Shown here: piece after piece, positions 42,212 through 53,099 of the stretch | Layout of the letters: each line of letters begins with the position of its first letter | Numbering within the stretch: position 1 is the first letter of the stretch | The notes under the pieces: model-generated | Told to the model about the DNA's origin: nothing | The model's database searches: none | What the model saw: only the letters and a program-made list of their open reading frames with translations | Assembly (NCBI GenBank): GCA_914767885.1 | Contig: CAJZBQ010000029.1 | Span: forward strand, 310,001-374,000 | DNA: 64,000 nt | DNA from: Blepharisma stoltei | Lineage: Eukaryota; Ciliophora; Heterotrichea; Heterotrichida; Blepharismidae | Direction of reading: 5' to 3' | Position numbers and translations under genes: made by a program

Positions 42212-42808
42212 ATGCCTAAATTATCCGTTTTGAAAAAATTGAGCGATTAAGTAAATATGGAAGTAATTTAGTTGATCTGCTGGGATACTCACTGATGTCA
42301 CTACACAATTATATATTTTCAAGATAAGAAGCTCGGTGGTTGATACAGAGAAAGTTGGCCTACTCTAAACATGTGATAATCGAAATTAGATCTTTTAAAA
42401 AAATCTTTGGCTGCCTCAAAGAGTGTCGAGATCATTAAGTTTAGTATATAATCACCAAAAAAGTGAAAATAAAAAAACTGTGAATGATAGCTCAATTTAT
42501 AAGATGTAATTACTCTAATAAGTAATAGCTGTAGCTACAATAAAAGCTGCCTTTATGAACGCTTTGAAGGCTCAAAAGTTTTATTTATAAGTTGCTGGTT
42601 CTTCTCCATTTATAGTAGTTATTGCTAACCTCCATAATAATTATATAAATTATTGACTGATTAGCGAGAATGACAAATATTGATGGGATATTATCAGTTT
42701 CAAATATTAGTTATAAAGTTATTATAAGTCACTGCTATGATAATATATAATTAAACTGAATAAATAGCTTTTTATCATATATAATTATTTATAAATAATA
42801 AAAACACC
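42212..42808. other. Intergenic spacer
   Basis: 597 bp. No ORF, RNA or family repeat seen; AT-rich throughout. Confidence 0.5.
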
Positions 42809-43636
42809 TTATTTAGTATCTAATTCATAAAAACGTCGATATGGAACCAACATCCCTGATTTAAATATCCCAATTTGTACTTCTCTATACTTATAAAGGG
42901 CATTTACAACTTCACAAATCCCATCTTCAATATAATCATTTAAAATTTTAAACACATTTTCCATTCATCTATGGGACGAATTTTCAATCACTAACAAAAT
43001 AAACCCAATATCTGTAAAGCATATTAATGAAGCATAACTTTTTTTAGTGCTCTGATACACGACTTCAGTAAAATAAAGCTTTTCTTTTACTTCCCACCTC
43101 CAAAACGAAGAATAAATTTTGTCGCTCACAGAGGGGTTAATTTTCTTTTTATATAAAAATTTTATAGTAAAATTATTTTTTTTTCGAAACTCGATTCTAA
43201 AAAATCGAGGAGTAAAATTAATTTAATTTGCAAAATTTATAAATAGAATTAGCTTAAATTCATTAATAATTATCAATTATTTTTTAATAAAAATTTTTAT
43301 ATTAAAATATTTTTGTTCATTCATAGAGGGTGGGTATTTGTGCAAAAAATAGGAATTTTTCCCAATGGTTTTTCTTGTTTAGGGTGGAGGAGTTAGATGA
43401 ATAGGGTTCATCATTGGGGTTAAACTGACTGAAAAAGCCCTATGAAAATCTGGAATAAAAAGAGCATCTTTACTAGCAAATGATAATGGGTCACAAATAG
43501 GAGCGTCTGCCATTAATAAGTCTATATCATCTTCACAGTCTCCACTTTCTGAGTTTTCTGACGTATTTGGATGAGAATTCAGCACTGAAAGATGACAAAT
43601 TGATTTTAGAAGTTCATAGGTAGAGTTTAGCTCCAT
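42809..43636 (-). CDS. Small protein, possibly sedlin/TRAPPC2-like
   Basis: 173 aa after MITE-A7 is removed (NPIHL-KEKLYFTEVVYQ). Residues 80-165 alternate strands and helices with FTDIGFILLVIENSS...ENVFKILNDYIEDGI, then KSGMLVPYRRFYE near the end, which loosely follows the longin-like sedlin layout (helix, central beta strand, F..FY..., final strand). The acidic N-terminal half does not fit that family. The in-frame ATG at 43669 would add 11 residues. The identification is tentative; the coding status is supported by frame restoration. Confidence 0.55.
43090..43392 (-). mobile_element. MITE-A copy A7, decayed
   Basis: 303 bp, TTA at 43087-43089 and 43393-43395. The G/C tracts are eroded (CTTCCCACCTCC / GGTGGAGGAG) but the interior gtcgctcacagagggg and catagagggtgggt words are recognisable. 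Confidence 0.8.
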
Positions 43637-43813
43637 TTTTATATATAATATATCTATTATCAACTGCATTATCTCAATAAATAAAAGAAAATTAAATACC
43701 TTTCTTCACATTATAAAAAATATTTCCCCAAAGAATTAACTTATAAAAATGAACAAGCAAACTTAAATATTCAGTTAAATCTTATTACTTAAAGGAGAAA
43801 TAAAAATTTAATA

Positions 43814-45838
43814 ATGGCAGTCGCGAACGCAATTTTGGAAGGTTCATGGGGTTTTATTATAGTTTCTGCGATCATATTTTATGGAGCATGCGTATGATAT
43901 ATTTATCACAAAAGAGATTTTCAAGAAATTTATGCAAGGTCGCCTGGGATCTTGATTTTATCGATAATCGTCAACTGTGTTGAGGTAATCGGCTCAATAT
44001 CATTAGGATTTATTCAGATTATGGGGTTTTACTGGGAAATGAAAATTGCACTGCCTGTTTTTATAGTTTATAACACTGCTCATCAAATTTTTTACATCTC
44101 AAATTTATTATACCTGTAGGCATTATATAGATTTTTTTTATAAAATATGTGGAATATTTCTAAGAATTAAATAAATCTGGAATAAGGATGTACAGACTTA
44201 ATTTATTAGACAAAATTAGAGCAGGAATTAATATGACACATAAAGAATATTTATCGAAGCAATCACGACTTTCAAACAGATGGAATTTAAAAATCGCAGT
44301 ATATTATGCTGCTCCGGTATCTTTGTTGTTTACTGGTTTTGCATTTGCTCAAAGTATAGTAACTGATGAAAGCCCGTTCGTTTTAGATTTGATTTATAAT
44401 ATTATGGCAGATTCCCTAACATTTTTTGAGGAAGTTGGCTACACAATTTTTCTCTTCAAGATTAGAAAAATCAAGCATTTGACTAATCTTAAAGCAGAAT
44501 TATATTTATTCTTAATCCCTCTCCGCAGCCGAGCAAAATAACTGAAAAAATCCCTGTTTTTTTAGAGCAAAAAATTTTTAATGTAAAAAGATTTTATATA
44601 AGATATTTTAATATATAAGTGATCATTATTATAATGAGCTAATTCTGCCAAATTTTAAAACTTGCATCATAAAACATAAATTTTACAAATTAAATTGGTT
44701 TTACTTTTTAATTTTTGAAAATTGGGGATTTTTAAATAATTTGCTATAAAAGATTTAAAGGAAAAATTTATCCCCCATAAGCAGCATTTTTTGCTTGCTC
44801 ACGGAGGAGGGAAGTTAGGAGTATGGTCACTTGGATTTTCTGGACCCTTTATTCCTATGTGGATTTTTCATTTTTATATCGTCCCAATAAGAAACTTGTC
44901 AATGCTTATTATCACTTTTATTTCGTTATACGAAACTAGCACTCACTTCCACAAAATTCCAATATCATCTTTGCGAGATCCTCGAATAATCCTTGAAGAT
45001 TTCACTGTCTATAGATATTTCAGACAATTTGCATCAAGATCAGCTAACCCACTTTTGATGCAGAAATAAAATTGTGATGTTGATGGAAATTGGACTTCGA
45101 GGTGCACTCCCTACTGAGCAGGTCAGACATATCCTGAAGAAGCTTAAAAAGGGCCTCTGTCCCTTTTTGAATAGGCCTTCAGGCTGGGGAAGGCTTGCTT
45201 AAGTGTGATCCCCTAAGGCTTTCCTGTCCCTGCCAGATGGTCTACAGTTTTGCCTACCACATGGTCTCTCTCATCGGGAGCATCGAGGCACCTCCTAGAT
45301 CTGTCTAGACCTGCGGATCTGCACTAGGGAGCTTATTCATTGGACAGGTGGTTCGGATCGGAATCAAAAATGGCAACAAGATAGGCGGTTAGTGGGCTTA
45401 CCTGCTTATGATCAGCAAAATTTTTAACTTAACTTAATTTGATGCAATTTCTGGAATTTCTTATAAAAATCAATTTATATAAGCTTGAACCATCTCTAGA
45501 AAAAGCAGGAGAAATTTATGATATATTGTTTATATATAACTTGGAATTAATATATTCGACATTTATTATGAAATATAAAAAATAATAGATTTTATTCAAA
45601 ATAAATAAAATTTAAATAAATAAGTAAATATACATTTCTAAAAGATAAAGATTTAATACCGGATTCTATATCAAAAGGGACTATTCAATGCTTGATTGAG
45701 GTAAAAGACTCAATCAATTTAAGATCTACATTATTTTCTGATATAGAATTTTACATCTATCATCAATTCGATTGGTTTGTTTATCCTGAATTCACGACAT
45801 CTCAAGAATATCGAGAACTTCTATTAGAAACAGAGTAA
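43814..45838 (+). CDS. Seven-transmembrane protein with C-terminal RGS domain
   Basis: 400 aa after removal of an 80-bp IES, MITE-A8, G10 and a 55-bp IES; the total is divisible by three. N-terminal half: seven hydrophobic segments (GFIIVSAIIFYGACVWYIY; ILILSIIVNCVEVIGSISLGFI; IALPVFIVYNTAHQIFYI; LKIAVYYAAPVSLLFTGFAF; LTFFEEVGYTIFLF; LFLGVWSLGFSGPFIPMWIF; LSMLIITFISLYE). C-terminal half: RGS box, ILEDFTVYRYFRQFASRSANPLLMQFLEFLIKINLYK...YTFLKDKDLIPDSI...LRSTLFSDIEFYIYHQFDWFVYPEF. This architecture resembles plant AtRGS1, a receptor-like GTPase accelerator for G-alpha. The heart of the RGS domain is assembled only after G10 and the 55-bp IES are removed. Confidence 0.85.
44111..44190 (+). other. 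Short IES, 80 bp, TAC repeats
   Basis: TAC at 44111-44113 and 44191-44193. Removal gives FYISNLLYRLNLLDKIRAG; retention gives TAG and TAA stops. A 15-nt GT...AG string inside it (44115-44129) is not a working intron because the frame still stops after it. Confidence 0.85.
44515..44814 (-). mobile_element. MITE-A copy A8, strongly decayed
   Basis: 300 bp, TTA at 44512-44514 and 44815-44817. Ends ATCCCTCTCCGCAGCCGAGC and GCTTGCTCACGGAGGAGGGA still match the family; the hairpin is lost. Removal gives ELYLFLGVWSLGF. Confidence 0.85.
45063..45437. mobile_element. G-family-like GC-rich insertion (G10)
   Basis: 375 bp, 9-bp repeat tttgatgca at 45054-45062 and 45438-45446 (no TA). Removal gives NPLLMQFLEFLIKIN in the RGS domain. 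A clear tail is not seen at either end, so family membership rests on GC content and repeat structure. Confidence 0.78.
45578..45632 (+). other. Short IES, 55 bp, aaatata repeats
   Basis: aaatata at 45571-45577 and 45626-45632. Removal gives STFIMKYTFLKDKDLIPDS, the middle of the RGS fold; retention stops at TAA. Confidence 0.85.
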
Positions 45839-46041
45839 TTCAAATATTGTGAATAATATAAATTTATTCTTTTTGCAAATAAATGCTCATTTTGCTAATA
45901 GACAATAACCATTCAGAAATGATAATTTTGTTCTGCATAGCTTGTATAAAAAAGTATAAATAAACATATATTTGTTTAATTAATTTTCTTTAAGAAAATT
46001 AGACAAGAATGTAAATCCCCCCAAATTTGCTGTGACAGAAA

Positions 46042-49000
46042 ATGGAAGCGGGAAATTGGGTTGACAGCATAAAGCGTCCCAAGTTAGCGGAGAGCTATAA
46101 TGATAACAGAAATTCAATTAATTTCATGCAAACTGGCGTAGATTACTATCTAGGATGCTCTCCTGGTGTCCAAAAAGATACCCCCATACTTATTCCACCT
46201 CTGTGAGCGAAAAAAAACCATTTGAAAGATCCTTATTTTTTGGGTAAAGCCTGCCCTCGGTATACAAATAAAAGTTTGTTTAAAAATTTATTATGAAAAA
46301 ATAATTTGATAGTAGCGATAGTTATTATAATGAATTCTCTTACTAATTCTGTTTAATTTTAAACAAATTGCATTTTAAAACATATATTACAAATTAAACT
46401 TATATTTGCTTTTAAATTGTTTCGAATTTGGAGTTTAATTATAAAACAAAAATTACTATAAAATTTATATGGATTTTTAAAAAAAAATAACACCCTCGTG
46501 AGCGAACTATATTTTTTGTTAGTTCATGGAGAGGAGGAGTTAGAATATATGGGGTTACTGAGGAAGGAAATTCAGTTATGGCTCACGTTCATTCCTTTGC
46601 TTCATATTTCTGAGCAGAATGCCCTTATGGCATGGACAATGATTTCTACAGCGAAAAGCTTAAACAAGCTTTAAATTCTCATCCTCAATCCCCAAATGCA
46701 GTCAGCCATATCACTTATGAACCTAAAGAATCCATTATGTATTATACACCCAATGGCCCTTCTCTGTTTTTCAAAATTCATACCTTTATCCCAAAATCCA
46801 TTTCTACCCTTAAAGGGATCATTGAAAGGGGCATTCAAGTCGAAGGTACCATTTTTTCTGGGCAAACTTATGAGTCAAATATCCCTTTTGCATTAAGATA
46901 TATGATTGATGCAGGAATCGTCGGAATGTGCTGACTAGAGCTCCCTGCTTTTCAATATTCGATAAGGGACTATGACAAAATTTCTAATTCTGATTTAGAA
47001 ATAGATATTAATTACCAAAATATTATTGTCCACAAGCCAGAAGGGGAATGAAGCAAAATCGCACCTTTAAGAGTCCTTTCCTTTGACATTGAATGCAATA
47101 ATAACGGCCAAAATTTTCCGACGCCAGAAAAAAACGAAATAATTCAAATCGGAAATGTCTGCAAAATAGCGAACTCTGAAAACGTCATAGCAAGAAATAT
47201 TTTTACTTTAGGTGGCTGTTCAGATATTCCTGATGCTACTATTTTTAGCTATAATAGAGAAGAAGACATGCTAATGGGGTGGCGAGATTTTGTGGTCTCT
47301 GTAGATCCTGATATTATTACAGGCTACAATATTCTTAACTTTGATTATGACTATATTTTCAAACGAGCCGAAAAACTGAAATTAAAAAAATTCCCTTTTT
47401 TTGGCAGAATTAAAAATTTACCTACAAAACTAAAAGATACCACTTTTCACTCAAAAGCACAAGGTCTGAGAGAAAGTAAAGAAATTTTAATGGAAGGAAG
47501 AATTCAGCTTGACATGTTTCAGCATATACAAAGAGAACATAAACTGAGTCATTATTCGCTAAATGCAGTATCAATTGCCTTTTTAAAGGAGCAAAAAGAA
47601 GATGTTCATTGGACGATTTTGAAAGACTTGCAAGAATGCTCTGATGAGACTAGAAGAAGGATTGCTATTTATTGCTTAAAAGATTGCTATTTGCCACTAA
47701 GGCTGCTTGAGAAACTGATGTGTATTTTTAATTATGCTGAAATGGCAAGAGTTACTGGGGTGCCTTTTTCTTATCTTTTGACGAGAGGGCAGCAGATTAA
47801 GGTTGCATCTCAGCTGCTGAGAAAAGCAAAAGAGCATAATATGCTAGTCCCTACACGGTCAAGAAATGAAGCAGGAGAGAAATATGAAGGGGCTTTTGTA
47901 CTGGAGCCTAAAAAAGGTTTTTATAACGTCCCAATTGCGACTTTGGATTTTGCGTCACTTTATCCTTCTATTATGATGGCTCATAATCTCTGTTATTCTA
48001 CGCTAATTTTACCATCTGTTCTTAATAGAATGGACCCAGAAAATATTATTTCAACTCCTTCAGGAGATTATTTTGTCAAAGCTACTATAAGAAAAGGGAT
48101 TTTACCTATTATTTTAGAAGAACTAATTGGGGCAAGAAAAAAAGCACGTGAAGAAATTAAGCAAACTGATGATCCTTTTATGAAAAAGGTACTTGATGGC
48201 CGACAATTGGCACTTAAAATATCAGCTAATTCTGTTTATGGGTTTACAGGAGCCCAAGTTGGCCAATTGCCTTGCTTACAAATTTCTTCAAGTGTAACTG
48301 CATATGGGAGAATGATGATTGAAGAGACCAAAATGACAATTGAAGAATTTTATTCGTAATATTATTATAGAGTGGTTTTTCTGCCTATTAGTTTAGCAGT
48401 CACTAACGATCTATAAAGGTTTATCCGCTTTACGGCGCCATCAGTTAAGCTCAGGTCAGCCCATACCCAAGCTGAGACACCATATTTAAAGTATGAAGAA
48501 TTTTATTCAACTTCTAACAGTTTTGAATATAATTCCCAAGTCATTTATGGTGACACAGACTCTGTAATGATTAATTTTGGGCTTGAAAACCTATCAGAAG
48601 TCATGAAACTTGGCAAAGAAGCAGCAGAAATGGTTTCCCAAAAGTTTGCAAAGCCCATAAAACTCGAGTTCGAAAAGGCTTATTTCCCTTATTTATTGAT
48701 GAATAAAAAAAGATACGCAGGGCTGCTATGGACAAACCCAGAAAAGTATGACAAAATTGATATGAAAGGTATTGAAAGTGTTAGGAGGGATAATTGTGCA
48801 TTGGTCAGGGAGACTATAAATACTTGTCTATATAAGCTGCTCATTGAAAGAAACGTCAATGATGCTGTAGATTTTGTTAAAGGTGTTGTATCTGCCCTTT
48901 TGCAGAATAAAATTGATTTATCTATGCTTGTTATCACAAAAGCATTGGGGAAAAAAACTCAAAGTGAAGGGAAAAGCAATAAAAATGCTTATCAAGGGAA

Positions 49001-49607
49001 TCAGGCTCATGCAGTTCTAGTAGAAAAATTGAGGAAAAGAGATCCAGCCACAGCCCCTGGGGTTGGAGATAGAGTTCCTTATGTGATGATAAAAGGAGTC
49101 AAAGGCCAAAAAGCTTATGAGCTAGCTGAGGACCCTATTTATGCGCTAAACAATGATCTTTCTATTGATTTCAGCTATTATTTAGAAAAGCAGCTGAAGC
49201 TGCCCCTTTTGCGTCTCTTTGATGCCATTTTGGCAAATCCTGAACAATTATTCATTGGAGACCATACTAAAATCAGATACCAATCAAAATCTGCTGGTGC
49301 CTTATCTAAATTTATTAAGGTTTCAGCTACTTGCATATCGTGTAAAGCACAAATAAAATCTGGAGCATTATGTAGCAATTGTGAAGAAAAGGCTCCAGAA
49401 ATTTATTTGGAGAAAGTTTTGCAAGAAAATCAGTATGAAAAGAATTTCCAAGAACTCTGGGCTGAGTGCCAAAGGTGCCAAGGATCTGTTAACCAAGAAG
49501 TCCTGTGCACAAATAAAGATTGTCCGATTTTCTACAGAAGAGAAAAGGTGAAAAAGGACATGGGATTAATCAAAGTAGAGCTTGAAAAATTAGCTTCGAA
49601 TTGGTAA
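46042..49607 (+). CDS. POLD1: DNA polymerase delta catalytic subunit
   Basis: Replicative family-B polymerase with proofreading. 1,020 aa after removing MITE-A9 and G11. N-terminal PILRIYGVTEEGNSVMAHVHSFASYFW is the delta-type signature and is split by A9. Exonuclease motif LSFDIECNN; motif A LDFASLYPSIMMAHNLCYSTL; motif B LKISANSVYGFTGAQVG; motif C VIYGDTDSVM. Two C-terminal cysteine clusters: CISCKAQIKSGALCSNC (CysA, PCNA) and CQRCQGSVNQEVLCTNKDC (CysB, accessory subunit/Fe-S). G11 separates motif B from motif C. Several Trp codons are TGA (for example FASYFWAECP). Slightly shorter than the usual 1,080-1,110 aa, mainly at the N-terminus. Confidence 0.97.
46193..46539 (-). mobile_element. 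MITE-A copy A9, decayed
   Basis: 347 bp, TTA at 46190-46192 and 46540-46542. Ends TTCCACCTCTGTGAGCG and GTTAGTTCATGGAGAGGAGG. Removal gives DTPIL-RIYGVTEEG of POLD1. Confidence 0.9.
48356..48493 (+). mobile_element. G-family insertion (G11), shortest copy
   Basis: 138 bp with the 15-bp repeat tgaagaattttattc at 48341-48355 and 48494-48508; tail gacaccatatttaaagta at right. Removal gives MTIEEFYSTSNSFEYNSQVIYGDTDSV. Probably 5'-truncated, as retroposons often are. Confidence 0.9.
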
Positions 49608-49783
49608 TGCCAATAATTTATTCAAAATTAATATAAGTTCTAGCCCCTAAGGCATAGCATTTGTGTAGATTTACCATAATGGGATAAGAAAATTTTTGTA
49701 TGCTTTACTATTAAGATTAATTTTAAATTTTTATTATACGGCCCAGTCAATATACATAAATTTGTATATATATAACTGTTATT

Positions 49784-51329
49784 ATGGACGAACTTATAGT
49801 CAACCAAAGTGATTTTGCAGTCGAAAATCAAGGTAAGCTTCGTGATACCTATCGAATCGGCTCAAAGCTCGGAGATGGCGCATTTGGGAGCGTCAGAAAA
49901 ATAACCCACCGAATAACTGGAGAAATTCGCGCAGTAAAAACAATCCACAAAAAGACCCTCCGCACTGAAGAAGAGCGTCAAACATTTTTTAACGAAGTAT
50001 CAGTCCTACGCTCCTTAGACCACCCAAATATTCTTAAATTCTATGAGTTTTTCCAAGACGATAAGAATTATTATTTAATAACGGAGCTATGTTCGGGTGG
50101 CGAGTTATTTGATAGGATCATCAATAATGGATCATTTTCAGAAGCAACTGCAGCTGAATATTTAAGACAGATCCTTTCAGTATTAGCGTATTGCCATGAG
50201 AGAAATGTCGTCCATAGAGATTTGAAACCTGAAAATTTCCTGTTAGACACTACAGAGCCAGATGCAAATTTAAAAGTATGGCCTAGGCTTCATTTTAACT
50301 AGTATCTCTTAATTTTAGTAGAAATTTCATTTTTTTTAAAGCATATATTGATTTCGGGACAGCTCAATTTTTCAGACCAGGAGAGTACATGAGCCAAAAA
50401 TTTGGGACACCTTATTATATTGCTCCAGAAGTCTTAAGAAAGCATTATAATGAAAAATGCGACGTTTGAAGCGCTGGGATTAATTTATATGTATTTTTAG
50501 TTGGATATCCACCATTTGGAGGTAATACTGATGAGCAAATATTGAGGAAGGTAACTGCAGGTCGCTTTTCTTTTCCTTCTCCTGAATGGGACAATATAAG
50601 CTTTGAAGCCAAAGATTTAATTTCAAAAATGCTTACAATTGACCCAAGCAGAAGGATTTCAGCAAAAGACGCTCTTAGGCACACTTGGCTCAGTAAAGCT
50701 CCTCGTGTTCCCATTAACAGCTCTCTTGCCAGAACAATTTTCTCAAATCTCCAAAGTTTCCGAGCAGGCCGAAGTCTACAAAAAGCTATCCTAATTAAAT
50801 TGACATTATTTATATAAAAAACTAATAGGATACTATCCAAATTTACCCAATTTGGCGTACTTTTTCTTTTATAGCTTCTCAGCTCTCCACAAAGCAAGAA
50901 AAGGACGAAATGCTTAATTTATTTAAATCTTTAGATACAGATAACAGCGGAACATTATCAAAGGCTGAGCTCATTGAAGGCTATACTATGTTATATGGAA
51001 ACCAAATAGACGATATTGAAGGAGAGGTAGACAGAATAATGAGCCAGGTTGATACAGATAAATCAGGAGAAATTGATTATACAGAGTTCATTGCAGCGAC
51101 TTTGAATAAAAATAGACTTTTGTCAAGAGAAAGATTGGAAGCAGCCTTTAAGGCGTTTGATTTAGATAACAGTGGAACTATATGTGCAGGAGAACTGAAA
51201 GCACTTTTAGGAAAGCATCATAATTATGATGAAGACATGTGGCAAGATATAGTGAATGAAGTAGATCAGAATGGAGATGGGCTTATTGATTTGAGGGAAT
51301 TTACTGAAATGATGCTAAAAGTTGCTTAA
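49784..51329 (+). CDS. Calcium-dependent protein kinase (CDPK)
   Basis: 472 aa with two short insertions removed. Kinase domain: [11 protein letters not shown] (Gly loop), AVKTIHKK (Lys), [10 protein letters not shown] hinge, [13 protein letters not shown] catalytic loop, DFGTAQFF (DFG), [11 protein letters not shown] and [21 protein letters not shown] (TGA Trp). Junction domain [15 protein letters not shown]. Four EF hands: [48 protein letters not shown], all with canonical loop residues. Ca2+-activated Ser/Thr kinase as in plants, apicomplexans and ciliates; no N-terminal acylation signal is evident (MDELIVNQ). Confidence 0.94.
50279..50346 (+). other. 68-bp insertion in the CDPK gene, boundaries unusual
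   Basis: The canonical protein NLKV-IDFGTAQ is obtained only if exactly 68 bp (50279-50346) are removed; 65 bp (AT/AT) also keeps frame with an extra Tyr. The two nearest TA-to-TA excisions (67 or 69 bp) shift the frame. It contains TAG and TAA, so it cannot be left in. Confidence 0.6.
50815..50873 (+). other. Short IES, 59 bp, TTTATA repeats
   Basis: TTTATA at 50809-50814 and 50868-50873. Removal gives [16 protein letters not shown], the kinase-to-CaM-like junction; retention stops at TAA. Confidence 0.88.
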
Positions 51330-51403
51330 TAATTAAAAATATATGAGTAATTATTAGTTTATATAGTAGAGTATCATATTTCTGTTTCTTCAGGAGCTTC
51401 TTA

Positions 51404-51545
51404 CTTTTTATTAAAATGGCGAAAATTATTCTCAGCACTCTGATGACCGAAGGGCTGACTTAGCCCGGAGTGTTTGGAATCGCATTTTGATCGAAGGTCA
51501 GGATGGGTTTTTCAGTTCTAGGGTGGCCAAACTTTTTTTCTCAGT
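51404..51545 (-). mobile_element. G-family-like fragment (G15), intergenic
   Basis: Starts with the family tail ttattaaaatggcg and is GC-richer than its surroundings to about 51540. No flanking repeat identified. Confidence 0.5.
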
Positions 51546-51647
51546 CCATTGTGATAGACAGATAGAGCAATAGCTTCTTGTAAGGGTAAGGCGGGGAAAA
51601 ATTACAGTGGTTTTTTCCATCTCTTTTTTTTTGATATAAAAGAATAT

Positions 51648-53092
51648 AAAACCATTTGGCATTTTTTGGTAGAAAAAAATGCAGTGCAAAAACCTTATAA
51701 GAAAACAAAAGATGGAAAAAAAAATCATGGTGATTTTTTCGCAAAAACAAGCTGAAAAAAATTCAAAGAAAATTGTTTTTATCACCAAAACTAAATTTAT
51801 ATCCAGCAGATAAAGATAATAACATTATATTAAAATATTAAACAGCATTTATAGTCCAAACTCAATATAAATAAGATAATTCTATATAAATGCTGGAATG
51901 ACATAGCGCATATTATATTACCCTTTTTGTCTGAAAAAAATTCACAGAAAAAGATAAAAAGTGTGAGTTTAATAATGTGTGAGGGATATCTGATAATTTC
52001 ACTAATTACTTCTTCATAAAAAGACCCTAAATAATATTATGGCACAATTTCTTTGAACTGAAACTGCTTAGGTTGAGGATCAAATTAAGGATAATAATCT
52101 CTTCAATTGGATTCGGTGGATTCAGTTCAGTCATCAGGGGGGAAAAAATTCACCAGTAGAGATATTGCCTTGGTTCTTTTTAGTCACCAGTATATAGCAC
52201 TTACTGGTCAGTCTCGTATCTCAGATTCTGAAGCTACGAAGTTAGTCGTCCAGTAAGTGCCGCATACTGCGGCGTCCAAAAAGGGCAAGACATGATATTT
52301 CTTCATCTTCTTATGTGAGAGAAAGTTGTTTCACATAAGCTAATAGATGATTCTTCTGCTTTGGTTTCAATCTTACATTCTTCAAGTTCATGCTGTCCAT
52401 ATCATTATTGCAATTATTCTATTAAATAAAGCATCTAATTTTAGGTGGTATTTATAGGAGTATTTTACAGACGTATTTTGCAGGAGTATTTTAGATGAGT
52501 ATGGCTAATTCTACCGTTAAACGTCCTCTATTTATTTTTATTTAATCTATTGATAATTTTATAATTATACGAGCAAAAACAGATCGTCCTATTTTTCTCG
52601 ATGTATTTTTTTCAGGCGAAAATAAATTAAATTGATTTTTTTCAGTTAAGAATTTTAACTTGAATTTTTCAGATCATTTTCAGCTTTTAAATTTTGAGCT
52701 TTTTTTATTATGTCTTTTGAGACTTAGGAGTCTATGTTTATGCTAATGAATAACTTCTTGTAGTCTTAATTTGTTTTCTTGCTATTGCTGTTTTTAATGC
52801 CTCAAGCAATATTAAACTCACTCTTTTTATCTTTTTCTGTGAATTTTTTTCAGACAAAAAAGGTAATATAATATGTGCTATGTCATTCCAGCATTTATAT
52901 AGAATTATCTTATTTATATATAGTTTAAACTATAAATGCTGTTAATGTTTAATATAATGTTATTATCTTTATCTGCTAGATATAAATTAGTCTGATAATA
53001 AAACTATTTTATATGATTTTTTTCAGCCCTTTTTTTACAAGGTTTTTGTAATAGTATATTTTTTTCCACAAAAAAAAATTCAAATGGTTTTT
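51648..53092. mobile_element. Long inverted-repeat element (MITE-E), about 1.4 kb
   Basis: Arms of roughly 280-325 bp (51648-51973 and 52811-53092) are inverted copies, readable through aaaaccatttg, cagataaagataataacatt, aaatgctggaatgacatagc and ttcacagaaaaagataaa. The 0.84-kb centre has no ORF with TGA as Trp, so no transposase is seen. A small inverted pair (agcacttactgg / ccagtaagtgc) sits at 52196-52260. Confidence 0.82.
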
Positions 53093-53099
53093 GCTGTCA

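Noticed and set aside
44115-44129. A 15-nt intron (gtaggcattatatag) in the 7TM-RGS gene
   Set aside because: Splicing it leaves a TAA four codons on. Removal of the surrounding 80 bp at TAC repeats gives a clean frame.
51541-51788. Minus-strand ORFs rich in Phe/Lys near 51.6 kb
   Set aside because: They fall in the arm of the long inverted-repeat element and reflect poly-T/poly-A runs.
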